Shown: piece after piece, positions 12,079-23,153 of the stretch
Layout: each line of letters starts with the position of its first letter
How positions within the stretch are numbered: position 1 is the stretch's first letter
Origin: Cerioporus squamosus
Lineage: Eukaryota; Basidiomycota; Agaricomycetes; Polyporales; Polyporaceae
Length of the DNA: 64,000 nt
Assembly (NCBI GenBank): GCA_022592435.1
Contig: JABYQS010000092.1
Location: 1-64,000, forward strand
Direction of reading: 5' to 3'
The notes under the pieces: model-generated
Told to the model about the DNA's origin: nothing
Seen by the model: the letters and a program-made list of their open reading frames with translations, nothing else
Databases searched by the model: none
Position numbers and translations under genes: made by a program

Positions 12079-13810
12079 ATGATGTCGAAGGCCTCGAGGC
12101 CTCCTCTGCGAACCCGGAAGCTCACGAAAACATTGAGGCCATGCGACCCGGGGAGGCTACGGCATCTGTCTCTCTCCAGGCTCCCGGCGGAGATTCTGAC
12201 GCAGATTTTCTCACACATCCATCCGACGTCTCCCGCCCATGCAGGCTCCGTCATGCTCGCCTGTCGCTACTGGAATGCTGTCCTACTTCGCACTTCTGTA
12301 TTTTGGGCTGACCTCGTTGAGAGCCCGTGGACGCTGAACGACATCTCCATCCGCGTCTACCCGGAGCGATTCGCAACGTTCAGGTTCGCTGTTGCGCACT
12401 CCGGGACCCTCCCCCTCGACCTTGGGTTCGTAGGCATGGGCGAAGCGTTGTCGTCGTTCCTGACCTGCCATCCATCAAGAATGTGCTCCATCGCACTATC
12501 CGTCGTCCTTCCGAAGGAGCTAATGTCCCTACACACTCTGCTCGGTGGCGAGATGCCCAACCTCGGCTCACTCGTCATCAAGCAACATAGAGGACCAGAA
12601 TACCGCACTCAAATCCCCAGGATCCAGTATCCCAGCTTACACGAAGCCTGCCTGCCGCATCTCCACACTCTCCATTTGTCCGGTCGCCATTTCGCTCTCA
12701 AAGCCCCACTTCGCTCTGTACGCCACCTGACGCTGACGCGCTGCTCCTGGACGGCATGCGGATGCGACGCTTTCCAGTTCGACAGCCTGATAGACGTGCT
12801 TGGACATTTCCCAGATCTGGAAGCCCTCACCATCGACTCCTCCGTTCCGGCCTCGGGCATCGCAACTCATAGAGTCCGTCTGAAGGCTCTGCGGAAGCTG
12901 TCCATCCACAATTACTCGGTCTCTATCGCAGACCTGCTCGCACAACTCGACATCCCTCGGGACACCATGCTGGACCTCCGCATCCCTGACGACGATAACG
13001 AATTGTATTCGCAGGCTCTCCCCCTACAGGTCAGGTCCACGCTACTTGGGGTGTGCGCTGCAGAGACTCTCCACGTCCGCGTACGAGAGTCTCTTCCGGC
13101 CATGCGTGTGAGGACACGGATCGGAGGCGCTCTCCGTCTTCGCCTCGTTTCGAGCAGCGTGAATTTCGTGCTCGAGGGACTGTTGTCTCACCTCGGCGCG
13201 ATGTTCACTCCCGTCACGACCCTCACGACCCTCGTCCTTGACGTCTGGTGCGACAACCTCGTTCACCTCTCCTCTCTCCACGACCTCTTATCCATGTCGG
13301 CCCTCACCACTGTTGGCATACTCGGTCCCGACGGCCGGAGAGCGCTCCTGCCCTTCATGGCTTCCACCGAAGGCAAATCGGTCTCTGCGCTCCCTCAAGC
13401 ACCTATACCTCACATGGGATCCAACGTGGGATAACGACTTTCCCTCGCATATGCAGACGTCCTCTGGGAACTCATCGAACCATCCCAATTGCACCTGTGA
13501 AGATACAAGCGATCCCGACCCAAGCAGCGGCGGCGGGGCCCGTTTACGCGACCGCGGGGAGGATGCGCAGGAAGCCTGCAACGCGTTCTGCGATGTGGTC
13601 GCTCCGGTCCTCATTATGGATCCATACGCGAATGCACTAGAGTCTCTGCATATCCTGATTGTCAAACACGACCCTCCGCCGAACGGGGTCGTCTGGGACA
13701 TCGATTTGGTGCAGGAGCAGTTGAGTGGGCAGTTGGGGCATCTAGCGCAGTTGTCTGTTTCTTGGTACGTTCCGGAGGAGGACTCCGAGAGTACGCTGCT
13801 CGATGTGTAA
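12079..13810 (+). CDS. F-box protein, one frameshift
   Basis: Single-exon gene of about 576 aa once one frame change is allowed. The F-box lies near residues 30-75 (LPAEILTQIFSHIHP, then CRYWNAVLLRTSVFWADL), the Skp1-binding module of SCF ubiquitin ligases. The rest is a leucine-rich scaffold with repeats such as PHLHTLHLSG and SVRHLTLTRCSW, typical of basidiomycete F-box/LRR-like proteins whose substrates are unknown. Frame 1 runs to about 13378 (PFMASTEGK) and then continues in frame 2 (RSLRSLKHLYLTWD) to the stop at 13810. The pseudogene at 4.6-6.3 kb has this junction continuous (PFMASPEGRQSLRTLKH), showing that both halves belong together. One extra T near 13378 explains it, either as a consensus error or a real mutation. 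The codon phase before and after is otherwise clean. The start is the first of two adjacent ATGs. Confidence 0.8.
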
Positions 13811-14914
13811 TTTTCCGTTTCTTGACGACGACAGTCTTGTCTCTGCGCGACTGGTCGAGCGCTGCTTGTTCATGGTGCACATGTCCGTGCGTATATCTGA
13901 GGTTACATGGGACTTACATAGAAGATTTCCGATGCGATGGCGAACAAGTACTCAGCGTTCCGGCTCGGTGTCTCGTACTCTATACTAGGCCGTCGTTAGT
14001 CTTCTCCGTGTCAGACAGCGTTCACCTGTGACAGGTACAGCCGGTGCTCCGAGTCCGATGTCGGTCAGCGTCAATACTCGCACCATACCGCACGGTGCAC
14101 CCACATCGCTCGTTACTTGTACCGTCGCCAGCCATGATGCATGAGATTGTGCGCGTGCCACACGTGGTTCATAGTGGGACGAGTTGGTGGCGGGCTTCCA
14201 CGACCTGAGCGACGACAGAACTCTGGCCGAAGAGTCGTACTGGGCGGCCGATAAGAGGTGAACGAACATGCTGCTAACGTGTGGTGGCCATGAACCGCAC
14301 CCCGAGGCTTCTCATGCATCGTGAGGCTACCGTGCCGTTTTCATTCAAGGATCAGCGGTCTCCAAGTTCACGGGGTCGCGGCCGTTGCTCTCCGCCGACG
14401 CTACTTAAGGCTGAACTCCTGCTCGCGAGCGCGAAGTGGTCGATCCTCAACTTGCTGATGGCACTCTAGCTCACGTATGACATCCAGGTCCGGGTCTCAT
14501 ACCTGCTAACCAGGACGGACACCTACCGGCTCAGGAGCGTCTTCTCAGGAGTGGAACGTGGTGGGGTTTCTGTCTCAGAAGATGAATGCCATGCCTGATT
14601 GGTGAGCCCCCGGGGAACTTGCGATTCTCCTGTTAAATGGTCACAGAGCCCAACTAGTACTTAGACGCACCGATCGCTGTAGAGAGTCGCGTTCGATTGA
14701 GTGAATGAGCCCGGGGGTGTCACTCTCCCGAAGCTCCAGTCGCGTGCTCTACTCCGTCTCGGTGAACACTGGGAGGGAAGTTACCAGTCGGCTAGCCGGC
14801 ACGAGGCCTGCCTCCCTGAGCATTAACGATACGACCGTGCGTACTGACACCTGTCTCAAAGTCAGCCTTCGTCCGAGCTTATGGGCACTTGCTCCTCACC
14901 AGTTTGCCTTCGTC
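13811..14914. other. Intergenic, nothing recognised
   Basis: This is 1.1 kb between the F-box gene and the first member of the three-gene family, both on the plus strand. Short open frames exist on both strands without any motif or paralogy I can support. It should hold the 3' UTR of the former and the promoter of the latter. Confidence 0.45.
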
Positions 14915-15754
14915 ATGTCTTTCCTCGCATACTTTTGCAACCTTGTCACTCCCCGCGATTGTGGCGAACCTCTTCCTGACGACGAGCCTCTGCCATCGCT
15001 GAACAACCTCATATTCCATACGAGACACTCCCTCCCGGTGACCTTTGACCAGCTCCGGAGCAGTTACACGGACCACTGCGACGACTATGAGCTCAGGGGA
15101 TGTACCATCACTCGCATCGACTTCTGCAGGGAGCGACGTAAGCCCAGACACGCGTACATCGTCGTTCATGTGGCAGGGAAGAGCACCTCCAGGGATATCG
15201 GCTGCATCAGGATAGACCGCGCGTGTCCCTGTGAAAGCCGCAAGGATCCCTCCTCGCTCGCCAGCTCAGTCCCCCTCTTCGCCGTGCCAGCCGGAGACCG
15301 CGCCCAGGTCATCGACGCCCCAGGCAAAGGTGGCCGCCCGAGCGATATCGTCTTCACCCACACGTTCGACGACCATGGTCCGTCTCTTCCCCACCTCATT
15401 GCCACCGGGCTTGTCCTCCGCCGCGTCGAGAAGCTGGGCCGCAATCAGGTAGAGCAATGCTACCTGTTCGCGGTGGCCGTGTTTCGCATGCTCGCTGGGA
15501 AGGAGTTGATTGCCGCGGAGACGAGGAGAATGGAGAAGATGCCCTCGAGTCGAGTCAACAGATGGTTTGGAGGTGGACGCACCATGGAGTACTCCCAATG
15601 TCTCGCCCTGCTCAATCAGCCGGACATCCGAAACGATATCGAGGCCACGGAGAGGGAGATCTTCCGGAGACTCAGTGAGCTGCGGGTCACAACACAGGCG
15701 ATGCCGATGAGAGAGAAGGAGATGGGTGGTCAAAGGAGCCGAGGGGCGAAGTAG
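14915..15754 (+). CDS. Unrecognised family, member A
   Basis: I do not recognise this family. The model is one exon of about 279 aa from the ATG at 14915; an upstream in-frame ATG at 14705 would add 70 residues without similarity to the relatives. It shares a pattern with the proteins at 17644 and 19122: an N-terminal block (LPVTFDQLRSSYTDH here), then a charged segment with ITRIDFC, then a beta-like stretch (HAYIVVHV), a central ID-containing loop (QVIDAP), and a later block of the form IATGLV followed by QCYLFAVAVFRMLAG. There is no signal peptide, and the internal hydrophobic patch is too short for a clear membrane span. The C-terminus is basic (QRSRGAK). The three copies lie within 5 kb, suggesting tandem duplication and fast divergence. 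Function is unknown. Confidence 0.6.
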   Translation: MSFLAYFCNLVTPRDCGEPLPDDEPLPSLNNLIFHTRHSLPVTFDQLRSSYTDHCDDYELRGCTITRIDFCRERRKPRHAYIVVHVAGKSTSRDIGCIRIDRACPCESRKDPSSLASSVPLFAVPAGDRAQVIDAPGKGGRPSDIVFTHTFDDHGPSLPHLIATGLVLRRVEKLGRNQVEQCYLFAVAVFRMLAGKELIAAETRRMEKMPSSRVNRWFGGGRTMEYSQCLALLNQPDIRNDIEATEREIFRRLSELRVTTQAMPMREKEMGGQRSRGAK

Positions 15755-17643
15755 CGAGATGAGAAGGGAGTCCGGAGGAAGCGGTAGTGGCAACGTTAAC
15801 ATGGACGGCGTGCGTACCCCTGCCTGGCCCGCTTGTTCCCTTCTGACAGATAGTGTGCTGCACAGAGACTACGCATGAAACTCGGGAGGTGCTGCTGGTC
15901 GGGCGTACCAAGTTCCTTCTCATTGGGGTCATCTTCCGGATCTCGAATAATTGTTATGCATCTTCCCGTCACGTACAAGTTTTTGTGCTATTGCGAGTAA
16001 CTGCGGACTGAACACTGGATTGAGCGGGCTCGTGACAATCCCAACTCGTCAAACGTTTCGCTGGAGATGTTCAGAGAATGAGCGTCGCGGGGAATGACCG
16101 AGTCCAGTGCCATCCCACACACGCACCGTTACATATACTCTTTCCTTGCTCCTTCCTGTGGCATAGCTCCAAGAATATGAGGACCATTGTAGAAGCATAT
16201 GGGTCCACAACGCAGTTAGTAGTATATAGCAGAGCAACGAGTAGCAGCGAGTACTAGTAGTAGTAGGTGACATTTACCGCCCGCCGGAACTTCCCGACTA
16301 CTTATGTAGAAACCACGACTGAACAGTCTGAACGTCGACGTTGAAACAGTACTATCACAGTCAGTGTGTTCGTTCTTGACTGGTTCTTGGCTCTCGAGGC
16401 ATCACGTCCTCCTCGACCCAGCTGGCTTTCTCAAGACTGCGCATCCAGTGATAAAGATCATGATGATTGGATTGGCACCGTTGGAACGACGCGGCCACCC
16501 CGCCTACGTCTGACGAGACCGTGGTTCTACCCTAGTTGGTGGTGAGTGAGTACAGTATTTCTCAGGATCATCGAGGGATGAATCGGGCACTGTCCCTTCA
16601 ACACTGACGGAGTCGATTGCCACCGCGGCCCCGACCTCGACCAATTGAGCCCGAAGCAATTTGGAAGCATGTCCAAGTCCGTCAGACTCCCAGTGCAGGG
16701 CCCGTAGAGCTGCCTAATCACGAGAGGAGCTCAACCTTAACGCTGCCCCGCTGGCATGCGGCATCGAACAAGCGCTAACGCTGCTTCACGAGTCTCGCCG
16801 ACTTCCCTGCCTGCTACATACAGGAGGCAGAACCATCCACGTTGCGTCGACCCTCATATCGCCTGATCAACACTCTGCTGGTGCGTGGTAGACCCGGGTA
16901 CATCACGGGTCTGATTGCCCATACGTTAACGGCCCTTCGATCTACGAGGCGAGAGACCATACCTCACCCTTGCGCCATACGGCGAGCCCTTCTCCCCAGA
17001 ACCATCACGAAGATCCCTCACAACCAAAGCTTTCAGCAGAGCTTACTGCCGTGGGAAAGTCTTCCTCCGCTCACGAACTCTTATGAATGCATAGATTGCC
17101 ACCGAGCGCGTACCAGCGCGTATGTTGCTGCGGCAGCGTCAGGAGTCAGCAAGGGATGAAGTCTGCCTCAGGGATAGCGTGCGTTATTGACATCCATTCA
17201 GCGAAGTTCTTCAGTTGTCTCACTCGCCGATATCCAGGTAGACCGGAAACTCCGCTGGACACATCGTCTGCTTCGGAGCTGCGGCAAGTGGTTTTTACAA
17301 CGCCGCAGTCACGGCGACCGACCAGCATGTACGCAGGTCGTGTCTGGAAATGGATACTGTGTGGACGTCGTGGGCGTTTGCAGACATGAGGAATCAGATT
17401 GCCACCAAGGACTGCAAGGTGTGTGGTTGCGAGCTCCACGTGTAAGAAAACTCGTGCCCAGCGACTTGAGCAGGACAGTTCTTCGGACCGTCATCGGCAT
17501 TCCAGCGAAGTATATCGGTGACGAACACCTTTGTCGCCAGCACACCGCTCCCTCACCTGTCAAGCCGACTGTAAGTCTACATTGACTATCGGACGCTTTA
17601 TCCTCATAACCCCATACCAGGATCGCATCCTTCAACATCGCAC
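15755..17643. other. Intergenic, nothing recognised
   Basis: A 1.9-kb gap between family members A and B. Frames of up to 132 codons occur on both strands without motifs. A short CTA/GTA-rich run (TAGTAGTAGTAGG-like) sits near 16250. There is no evidence for another copy of the family here. Confidence 0.45.
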
Positions 17644-18866
17644 ATGCCCAAGCGAAAGCCTGATGCTACCCGGCTGACCTCCGCCCTCCTCGGCTGCGAA
17701 GATGCCTTCCCCCTCACTTTTTCTCAACTGAAGGCCAGCTATATCGCGCATTACGAGAAGAACAACCTCTCTGATTACTTCATCACCCGCCTCGAATTGT
17801 GCAAAGGGAAGCACCGGCCCTACCACGAATACGTGCTCGCCCATGTCTCACGAAAAGGAGACCCCAGCTCCTGTGGGATCCTGAGAGCTGAGCGTACGAT
17901 GCCGAGATCCGAGAAGTCCTCCGCGAAGATGATGGGCCAGATCGCTAGCCAAGCATCCTGTCCGTCCAACATACTCGCGATGGATCAGGTCAAGATCTGC
18001 GGTACCTCGGAGAGCGGAAAGGCCCCCGTACTCTGCAGCGCGGGACGATTCAGTACGGGTGAGACCTGCGCGATCGACAGATTCATCGAGGTCGGGCTCG
18101 CTATCGGCAAGGACAAGCCCTACTATGACGTGTTTGGGGAGCAATGTTACTGGTTCGCTGGCGTACTGTTTGAGCTCCTGGCTGGCTTCGACGAAGACGC
18201 GGTGGAGGGCCTGAAGGGAGGGCGCAAGAAGGGGTTATTGGGTTTCCCAATAGGGAGCAAGGATACACCCGGGAACTTCGGCCTGTTGCGATTGGTAACC
18301 TCAGGTCAGCTGCGGAAGGATTCGCTGCGTCTTGCTCCCAAGATCGAGGGCGGCCTGTTCGCCAAGGAGAGGCCGGGAGGGGATGGGGAGATGCTGGAAA
18401 AGCAGAAGGGACGAGCATCCGCTGAGTGGTCCGCCGCCGAGGCAGAGGTGGAGAGTATGTGTTAGTTAGTCTTGCATGTAAGATCCACTTCTCTCAACAC
18501 CTGACAATTACAGGCCTACAGGACTACTGGGCTCCGTCACCACAGCCATGCACCTCTGAAGAAAGCGAAGACGATACCGCGTGTTCTCCCTCCCCTCCTC
18601 CCTCTCCTCGACCCCCCTCGCCATCACCGCCGCCTCCGCATCCGCCTCCGCCACCGCCTCCTCATCCGCCTCCGCCACCGCCTCCGCCACCGCCCCCACC
18701 CCCACCTCCACTCCGGCCTTTACCGCCCCATACATCCAACAATACACGCTGGATTAACGGTTCGGCCAATACCAAGGCTCCGCCCCGGGGCCAGTATCGT
18801 CGGGTCCAACACTATGTTGCCGGTACGGAAATCCCGCAATACGACTCGAGGCCCACGTATTACTAG
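17644..18866 (+). CDS. Unrecognised family, member B, with proline-rich tail
   Basis: Predicted join 17644..18454, 18514..18866 (387 aa). Exon 1 carries the family pattern seen in members A and C: FPLTFSQLKASYIAHY, ITRLELC, YHEYVLAHV, an IDR segment, and QCYWFAGVLFELLAG. The first reading frame stops at 18465, but a GTATGT donor at 18455 and an ATTACAG acceptor at 18511-18513 join in phase to a second exon. That exon encodes a Ser/Glu patch, about 55 residues made almost only of Pro with some His and Ser, and a Tyr-rich end (RPTYY). Neither relative has this tail. If the intron is retained, the protein simply ends after exon 1. Proline-rich stretches usually act as flexible linkers or SH3/WW ligands; the role here is unknown. 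Confidence 0.6.
18590..18722 (+). repeat. CCNCCN-type imperfect repeat coding poly-proline
   Basis: Short units such as CCTCCGCCACCGCC recur with slippage-like variation across about 130 bp, coding the poly-Pro tail of member B. The opposite strand is rich in GG/GGG runs and could form G-quadruplex structures. Its length is likely variable between strains. Confidence 0.8.
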
Positions 18867-19121
18867 TCAAGCACGCACATCACATAACCCAACTTGCCTT
18901 TGCATGCCCAGCGCACGAGACCTTACACCAACATCGTCGGTCACTGAATTACGGAAATCTATGTAGGACGTGGAAAGTCGTCGGAGACGTACTCCATGGG
19001 CGTTCGTATACATCCGAGCCGCCGCTATGTAGATCACCCGCGATCTCAGTCGCTCACACCTCCCATAATGTCCTACTAGACGTCTCGACTAAATTCCCGG
19101 CGATCTGGTCTCCTCCCTCAC

Positions 19122-19856
19122 CTAGACCTGTCTCCTCCCTTCGCTCGCCGCCTCCTTCTCCAGCTTCTCGACCTGGGCTTTCCATACCGCCGTTCCGGTC
19201 CTACGCGCGAAGTCGTGCTCCAACTCGCAGCGTTGCTGGTCGACAGCTGCCTCATCTACCCTCTCTTCACCCTCCAAGAGCCAGAACATCAGCGCGGCGA
19301 ACCATGAGCTGCGAGGCTTGCGGTGGCCTGCACTCGGGATCTGCGGTCCAACGGAGAACCCCGCGGCGATGACACAGGCGAAGGGACAGGGGGTGGGGAA
19401 GACGTGTCTGCGCAAGCAGACATCATCGCGGGGAAGTACCAGCGCATCCCGGTCGATGACCTGGGCGCTGGCCGTTCTAGCGGCACTCTTGCGGGAGAAC
19501 GTGTGTGGGAGGAAGCGGTGGGAGTCGGGCGGCGGCGAAGAGTGAGGGGACGGGACGTCGGTCACGGCTACATAACCGACCACCTGGTCCTGGGAGCTTG
19601 CTGCTGTCGTCGCCGCGATGTGTACTAGAACATAGTACGTGTCTCCAGGCCTTCTGCGCAATTCGATGCGTCTCACGACCAATTCGTCCAACGCCTCCGC
19701 ATCGCGGTGATCGTTGTAGCAGACCCGTAGCTGGTCGAAAGTCACGGGAAAGCCGGGTTCGGCGCGGAAGATGCGCTGATGGAGTGTTCGTTGTTGGGAA
19801 GAGTGCATGGCGATAGTGAGGTTGTGAGGATGGCGATGGGGCTGCCAGTCCTGCAT
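19122..19856 (-). CDS. Unrecognised family, member C
   Basis: Single exon on the minus strand of 244 aa from 19856, or 228 aa from the in-frame ATG at 19808, which better matches the start of member B. Family landmarks in order: FPVTFDQLRVCYNDH, VVRRIELRR, YYVLVHIA, QVIDRD and a late hydrophobic block (WFAALMFWLLEGE). It is the shortest member and has neither the basic tail of A nor the proline tail of B. No known domain, signal peptide or catalytic motif was recognised. The C-terminus is predicted helical and charged (QVEKLEKEAASEG). Confidence 0.6.
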   Translation of the reverse strand: MQDWQPHRHPHNLTIAMHSSQQRTLHQRIFRAEPGFPVTFDQLRVCYNDHRDAEALDELVVRRIELRRRPGDTYYVLVHIAATTAASSQDQVVGYVAVTDVPSPHSSPPPDSHRFLPHTFSRKSAARTASAQVIDRDALVLPRDDVCLRRHVFPTPCPFACVIAAGFSVGPQIPSAGHRKPRSSWFAALMFWLLEGEERVDEAAVDQQRCELEHDFARRTGTAVWKAQVEKLEKEAASEGRRQV

Positions 19857-20705
19857 CTAAATACCTCTTGTGAAGGCGGATGACGCGGACCATCTGGATA
19901 TCTGACAGACACACAGCCCTCGTGCAGCGCTCCGGTGGCACGCCATGCCGACTATACGATGCTGGATAACTTCCCAAAGTGGTCGCAGTAGAAGGAACGT
20001 GGACACTATCCGATGCGCGGTCCCTCCGAGGCCGAGGAAGCTTCACAGCACCGCCATCTGGATATCGCGACTCGGAAACTTCACCCCGTTTTACGAAAGC
20101 TGCGCCCGGACCTGTAGTCGACTGTCGACTAGTTCTCGCGCTATGTAGCGTGCCATCTATCATGGTGTTACGTACCATACATGTGGCGGAGGTAGCGCCT
20201 GTCCCTGTCCTCGAAAGAACCACTTTCACTGGTATGGTAGAGGAGATCTGGTACAGATATCCAGATCGTCAATGCCCTACACCACTTCGCGAAGTATGAC
20301 TCTCGTATCCCCGTCAAGCGCGACGAGATGGCGGCACTGGAACACCAACCAAACGAAATCCTGCTGCCGCGCGAGACCGCAGCATCCCTGCTTCAACGGC
20401 TAGTAACCTGTGGTAGCAGACGAAGTGGAATGGAAGCAACCGCAAAGAAGGCTGCCGGTACCGACTGGTTGCGGAACTGAATGTGGTCCACGGACGGATG
20501 CACCGCTACATACGACATCGGTCGGATGCAGTGCTGCGCAGCTGTGTACTCTGAGGACCGTCACAATCAATATCATATTGTGAAGTATTTCGAGCCGGGA
20601 CTCCATCTGCAACATGCCTGCAGATACCGCATGGTCAAAACGCGAAGAATGGTATGAGGAATGTTCGTACCACCGTGAACCACCCCGACACCACTCGCGA
20701 TCGCC
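19857..20705. other. Intergenic, nothing recognised
   Basis: 0.85 kb between family member C and the 3' end of the dehydrogenase. No coding signal was supported on either strand. Confidence 0.45.
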
Positions 20706-21854
20706 TTAAGCCGCTAGCGGGTCATCCGTCCCGAGCCCGCTTCCAACGGCCGCCCACTCCACCGCAACGCTCTTCAGCCTGTCCGCCCGGCTTTGAATAT
20801 CTGCAATGCAGTCGCTGCCCAGGAATAGCCACAACGGCAGCCCATTCTTGCCCGCCGCGCGCCCCTCCCCGCGGACCGCGTCCATGAGGGCGTCCATGCC
20901 CTTGACCGGGTCGCCCTTGTTGGGCATGTTCTTCGCCGCCTCGACACGCTGGCGCAACACCTCGCGCGCGGCATCGTAATCCGGGATCGGCGTGCCGATT
21001 ATGGGGTGCGCGAGCGGCGTGTCGAAGGTGCCAGGGACGACTACGGTGACGCGGATGTTGAAGGGGGCTATCTCCGCAGAGAGCGTCTCGCCGTACGCTG
21101 TCGAAGGTGTGGAATGTCAGACAATGTCCACGCAGCAAAAAAAAAAACAAAGACGACAAACAATGCACGGCTGCCTTCGAAGCAGCGTAGGCAACTAGAA
21201 ACCTTATAAGCTCATGCACGGTCGAAGGTTACTCGATACGTACCAGGTCCCTGTGCCGGCGGAAGGTCAAATAGCCGTCAGCGCAGAGGCAAACAAACAG
21301 CTTACAAGGAACTCGTTCCGATATGCCGATCGGCTTCCAACGAGGACGATCGTCCCTGCGCGCTGCGCTCGCATGTGTGGAAGCAGAGCGTTGGTGACGT
21401 TCACAGTTCCAGCATAGTTCGTCTTCATCACGTGCATCAACCAGTCGACTCTGGGCAATCCCGTTAGCATTCTCGGTGAGCAGCAGACACCTGGTGATTC
21501 ACCCCAGCTCTTCGCTCGCACCGACTTCACCGCCAATGCCGGCGTTGTTGACGAGCACATCCACGCGACCCCATTTCTCGACCGCTTGCTTTGCGGTTTC
21601 CTGGAGGGTAGCGAATGGTGCTGTGATGTCTAGCTTGAGGACGTGTATACGAGACTTGTCTGTGTCAGGGTGCGAGAGAAGAGCATCTAGCGCCCTGAGG
21701 TTGCGCGCTGTAGCTACGACGCGGTCGCCGCGCGCGAGGATTCGTTGGGCGAGAGCAAGTCCCAGCCCAGAGGACGCCCCTGAACAGACTTCAGCAATAC
21801 ATTCTCGTATAGACCATCTCGATGCTCACCTGTGATGAACCAGACGAGCTGCAT
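20706..21854 (-). CDS. Short-chain dehydrogenase/reductase (SDR)
   Basis: Predicted complement join 20706..21097, 21162..21194, 21244..21250, 21306..21450, 21503..21779, 21830..21854 (292 aa). Classical SDR landmarks appear in order: a beta1 strand and glycine motif split by intron 1 (VWFITGASSGLGLALAQ), an Asp after the fourth strand (LKLDITAPF), NNAG, a catalytic Ser region (IVLVGSRSAYRNE), the catalytic YAASK motif, and VVVPGTFDTP. The family uses NAD(P)H to reduce or oxidise alcohols and ketones; the substrate cannot be inferred. The Arg after the second strand (TARN) fits NADP(H) preference. One exon is only 7 nt (GGACCTG), but phase is kept on both sides. An intron with an 11-T run follows the YAASK exon. 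Two broken copies of the same gene lie directly upstream. Confidence 0.9.
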
Positions 21855-22139
21855 GGGAGCTATGTGAAGTGCAAATGCGACACGCGCGATACAAGACGCT
21901 TGGGGTGGTGGTGGATGGCGGAAGAGTTGCTTTGATGACCCTGCGCCATCTGAAGATCCCTATCAGGACGGCATTGCTGAAGTAAACCTGGACAGCGAAG
22001 CTTGATGGATTTCGGCGACTTGCGGCACGGCGGTACCGGTCGACGGATATGGGCCGGTGGGTCGCAGGTCAATATAAACATCGGGCGTGGACGGTGGCGG
22101 ATATAGCGGTAGCGGTGGACAAGGGAAAACGAACACAGG

Positions 22140-22330
22140 ACTGCGACTGTTCACAGATGTACCTTCAGTACTACTCGTAGCCTCTTGCATGTCCGTAATG
22201 ACGAAGTGCCAGCACAGAGGATGCACTATCTGAAGAGACCTTAGCAATACGGTCTCGCTACAAGACATATCGGCACCCACCTACGATGAATTCAGAACAT
22301 CAAAACATGAAGTGCTATATGAAGTGCAAT
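22140..22330 (-). pseudogene. SDR gene fragment (5' end) on minus strand
   Basis: On the minus strand this repeats the 5' flank, exon 1, intron 1 and start of exon 2 of the dehydrogenase at 20706-21854. Shared pieces include TTGCACTTCA upstream of the start, TATTGCT in the intron with a CTTCAG-like acceptor, and CATCCTCTGTGCTGGCACTT against CGTCCTCTGGGCTGGGACTT. Exon 1 here contains an early stop (ATG TTT TGA) and cannot encode the enzyme. The copy fades out near 22140. Confidence 0.65.
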
Positions 22331-22384
22331 TGTGAGATGCGCGACACGCGACGTATGGGGGTGATGGTGAACTGCTTGTGGCTA

Positions 22385-22715
22385 AGTCAGGTCGACATGG
22401 TTATGACGCGGCCAGCTCGACGTGCGGAATGCGAGCCACTGCAGTACGGATCTGTCACAGCCTTATTCAAGGACCCGCTTGTCCCATGCCTGTATCGCCG
22501 ACGCTAGAGGATCTGGGGAACAGCGGCACTAAGGAGGACGGTAGTTCCCACCCCGAAACCGAAAGACTTCGCATACACATCCTCAAGGCCTCTTCACTCG
22601 TCGCGACTAGACCAAGGAGCGCGTAGAACAAGCATATGACTGTGAGTGTCGAAGACGCACCTTCATACCCTCGTAGCATCGAGCCTCGGTTCGAGGTGCT
22701 GGTTCCAGCATGTAA
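22385..22715 (+). pseudogene. SDR gene fragment (exon 2 part) on plus strand
   Basis: On the plus strand the frame around 22540-22600 reads SHPETERLRIHILKA, matching SHPDTDKSRIHVLKL of the dehydrogenase. Before it lies a weak match to RVVATARNLRA, and after it FEVLVPA resembles VDVLVNNA. The order is that of SDR exon 2, but the strand is opposite to the fragment at 22140-22330, so the two pieces sit head to head. There is no complete reading frame. Confidence 0.6.
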
Positions 22716-22771
22716 GTGGCGTCTAGTCAAAGACGTGCAATCGCATTACAGCACATCACATAACAAGACGT

Positions 22772-23153
22772 TCATGAAGAGCCTAGCAGCTGTGAAATCC
22801 GTGACGCGACGTCTGAGGAGGAAAGGCCCTCGACTTCAACGTGCTTCTCCAATCCCTTATCTGCAAGATGGTAAGCAAAGTTCCCACCGCATAGCATAGT
22901 AGGACGCACCAAATCTCGCAAAAACCCTCGCAGGAGTCCCCTTCGCCTGACGAATGAGAATAGGAAGGTCGGGGTTGTGTTGCTTGAGCGTCGGGTAGTG
23001 CGAGGTGATGAATTGCCTACAACGCGTCAACGCGTGTCGCTGTCGAAGAGATAGGTTCGCTCACCGTGCTCCCGCCGACGCAGAGGCTGTCTGGCAGCAC
23101 AGAATCCTGATTTCCCTAACGGCAGGGGACAATGCTTTCGCGAAGGACGACAT
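22772..23153 (-). CDS. NADH:ubiquinone oxidoreductase subunit NDUFA2-type (B8/10.5 kDa)
   Basis: A 94-aa protein from three short exons, complement join 22772..22860, 22910..23016, 23065..23153, with consistent phases. It has the family hallmarks: a start of the form AVREIRILCCQTASAS, QFITSHYPTLKQHNPDLPI, LIRQAKGTPARVFARF and a C-terminal helix ending SQLLGSS. NDUFA2 is a thioredoxin-fold accessory subunit in the matrix arm of mitochondrial complex I, usually 85-105 residues, so the length fits. The two Cys in LCCQ lie where many family members carry a Cys. It is divergently transcribed from the HMG-box gene with 436 bp between start codons. Confidence 0.92.

Noticed and set aside
21137..21147. 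Run of 11 A, first thought to be a retrogene poly(A) tail
   Set aside because: It lies inside an SDR intron on the minus strand as a T run; the gene keeps its introns.
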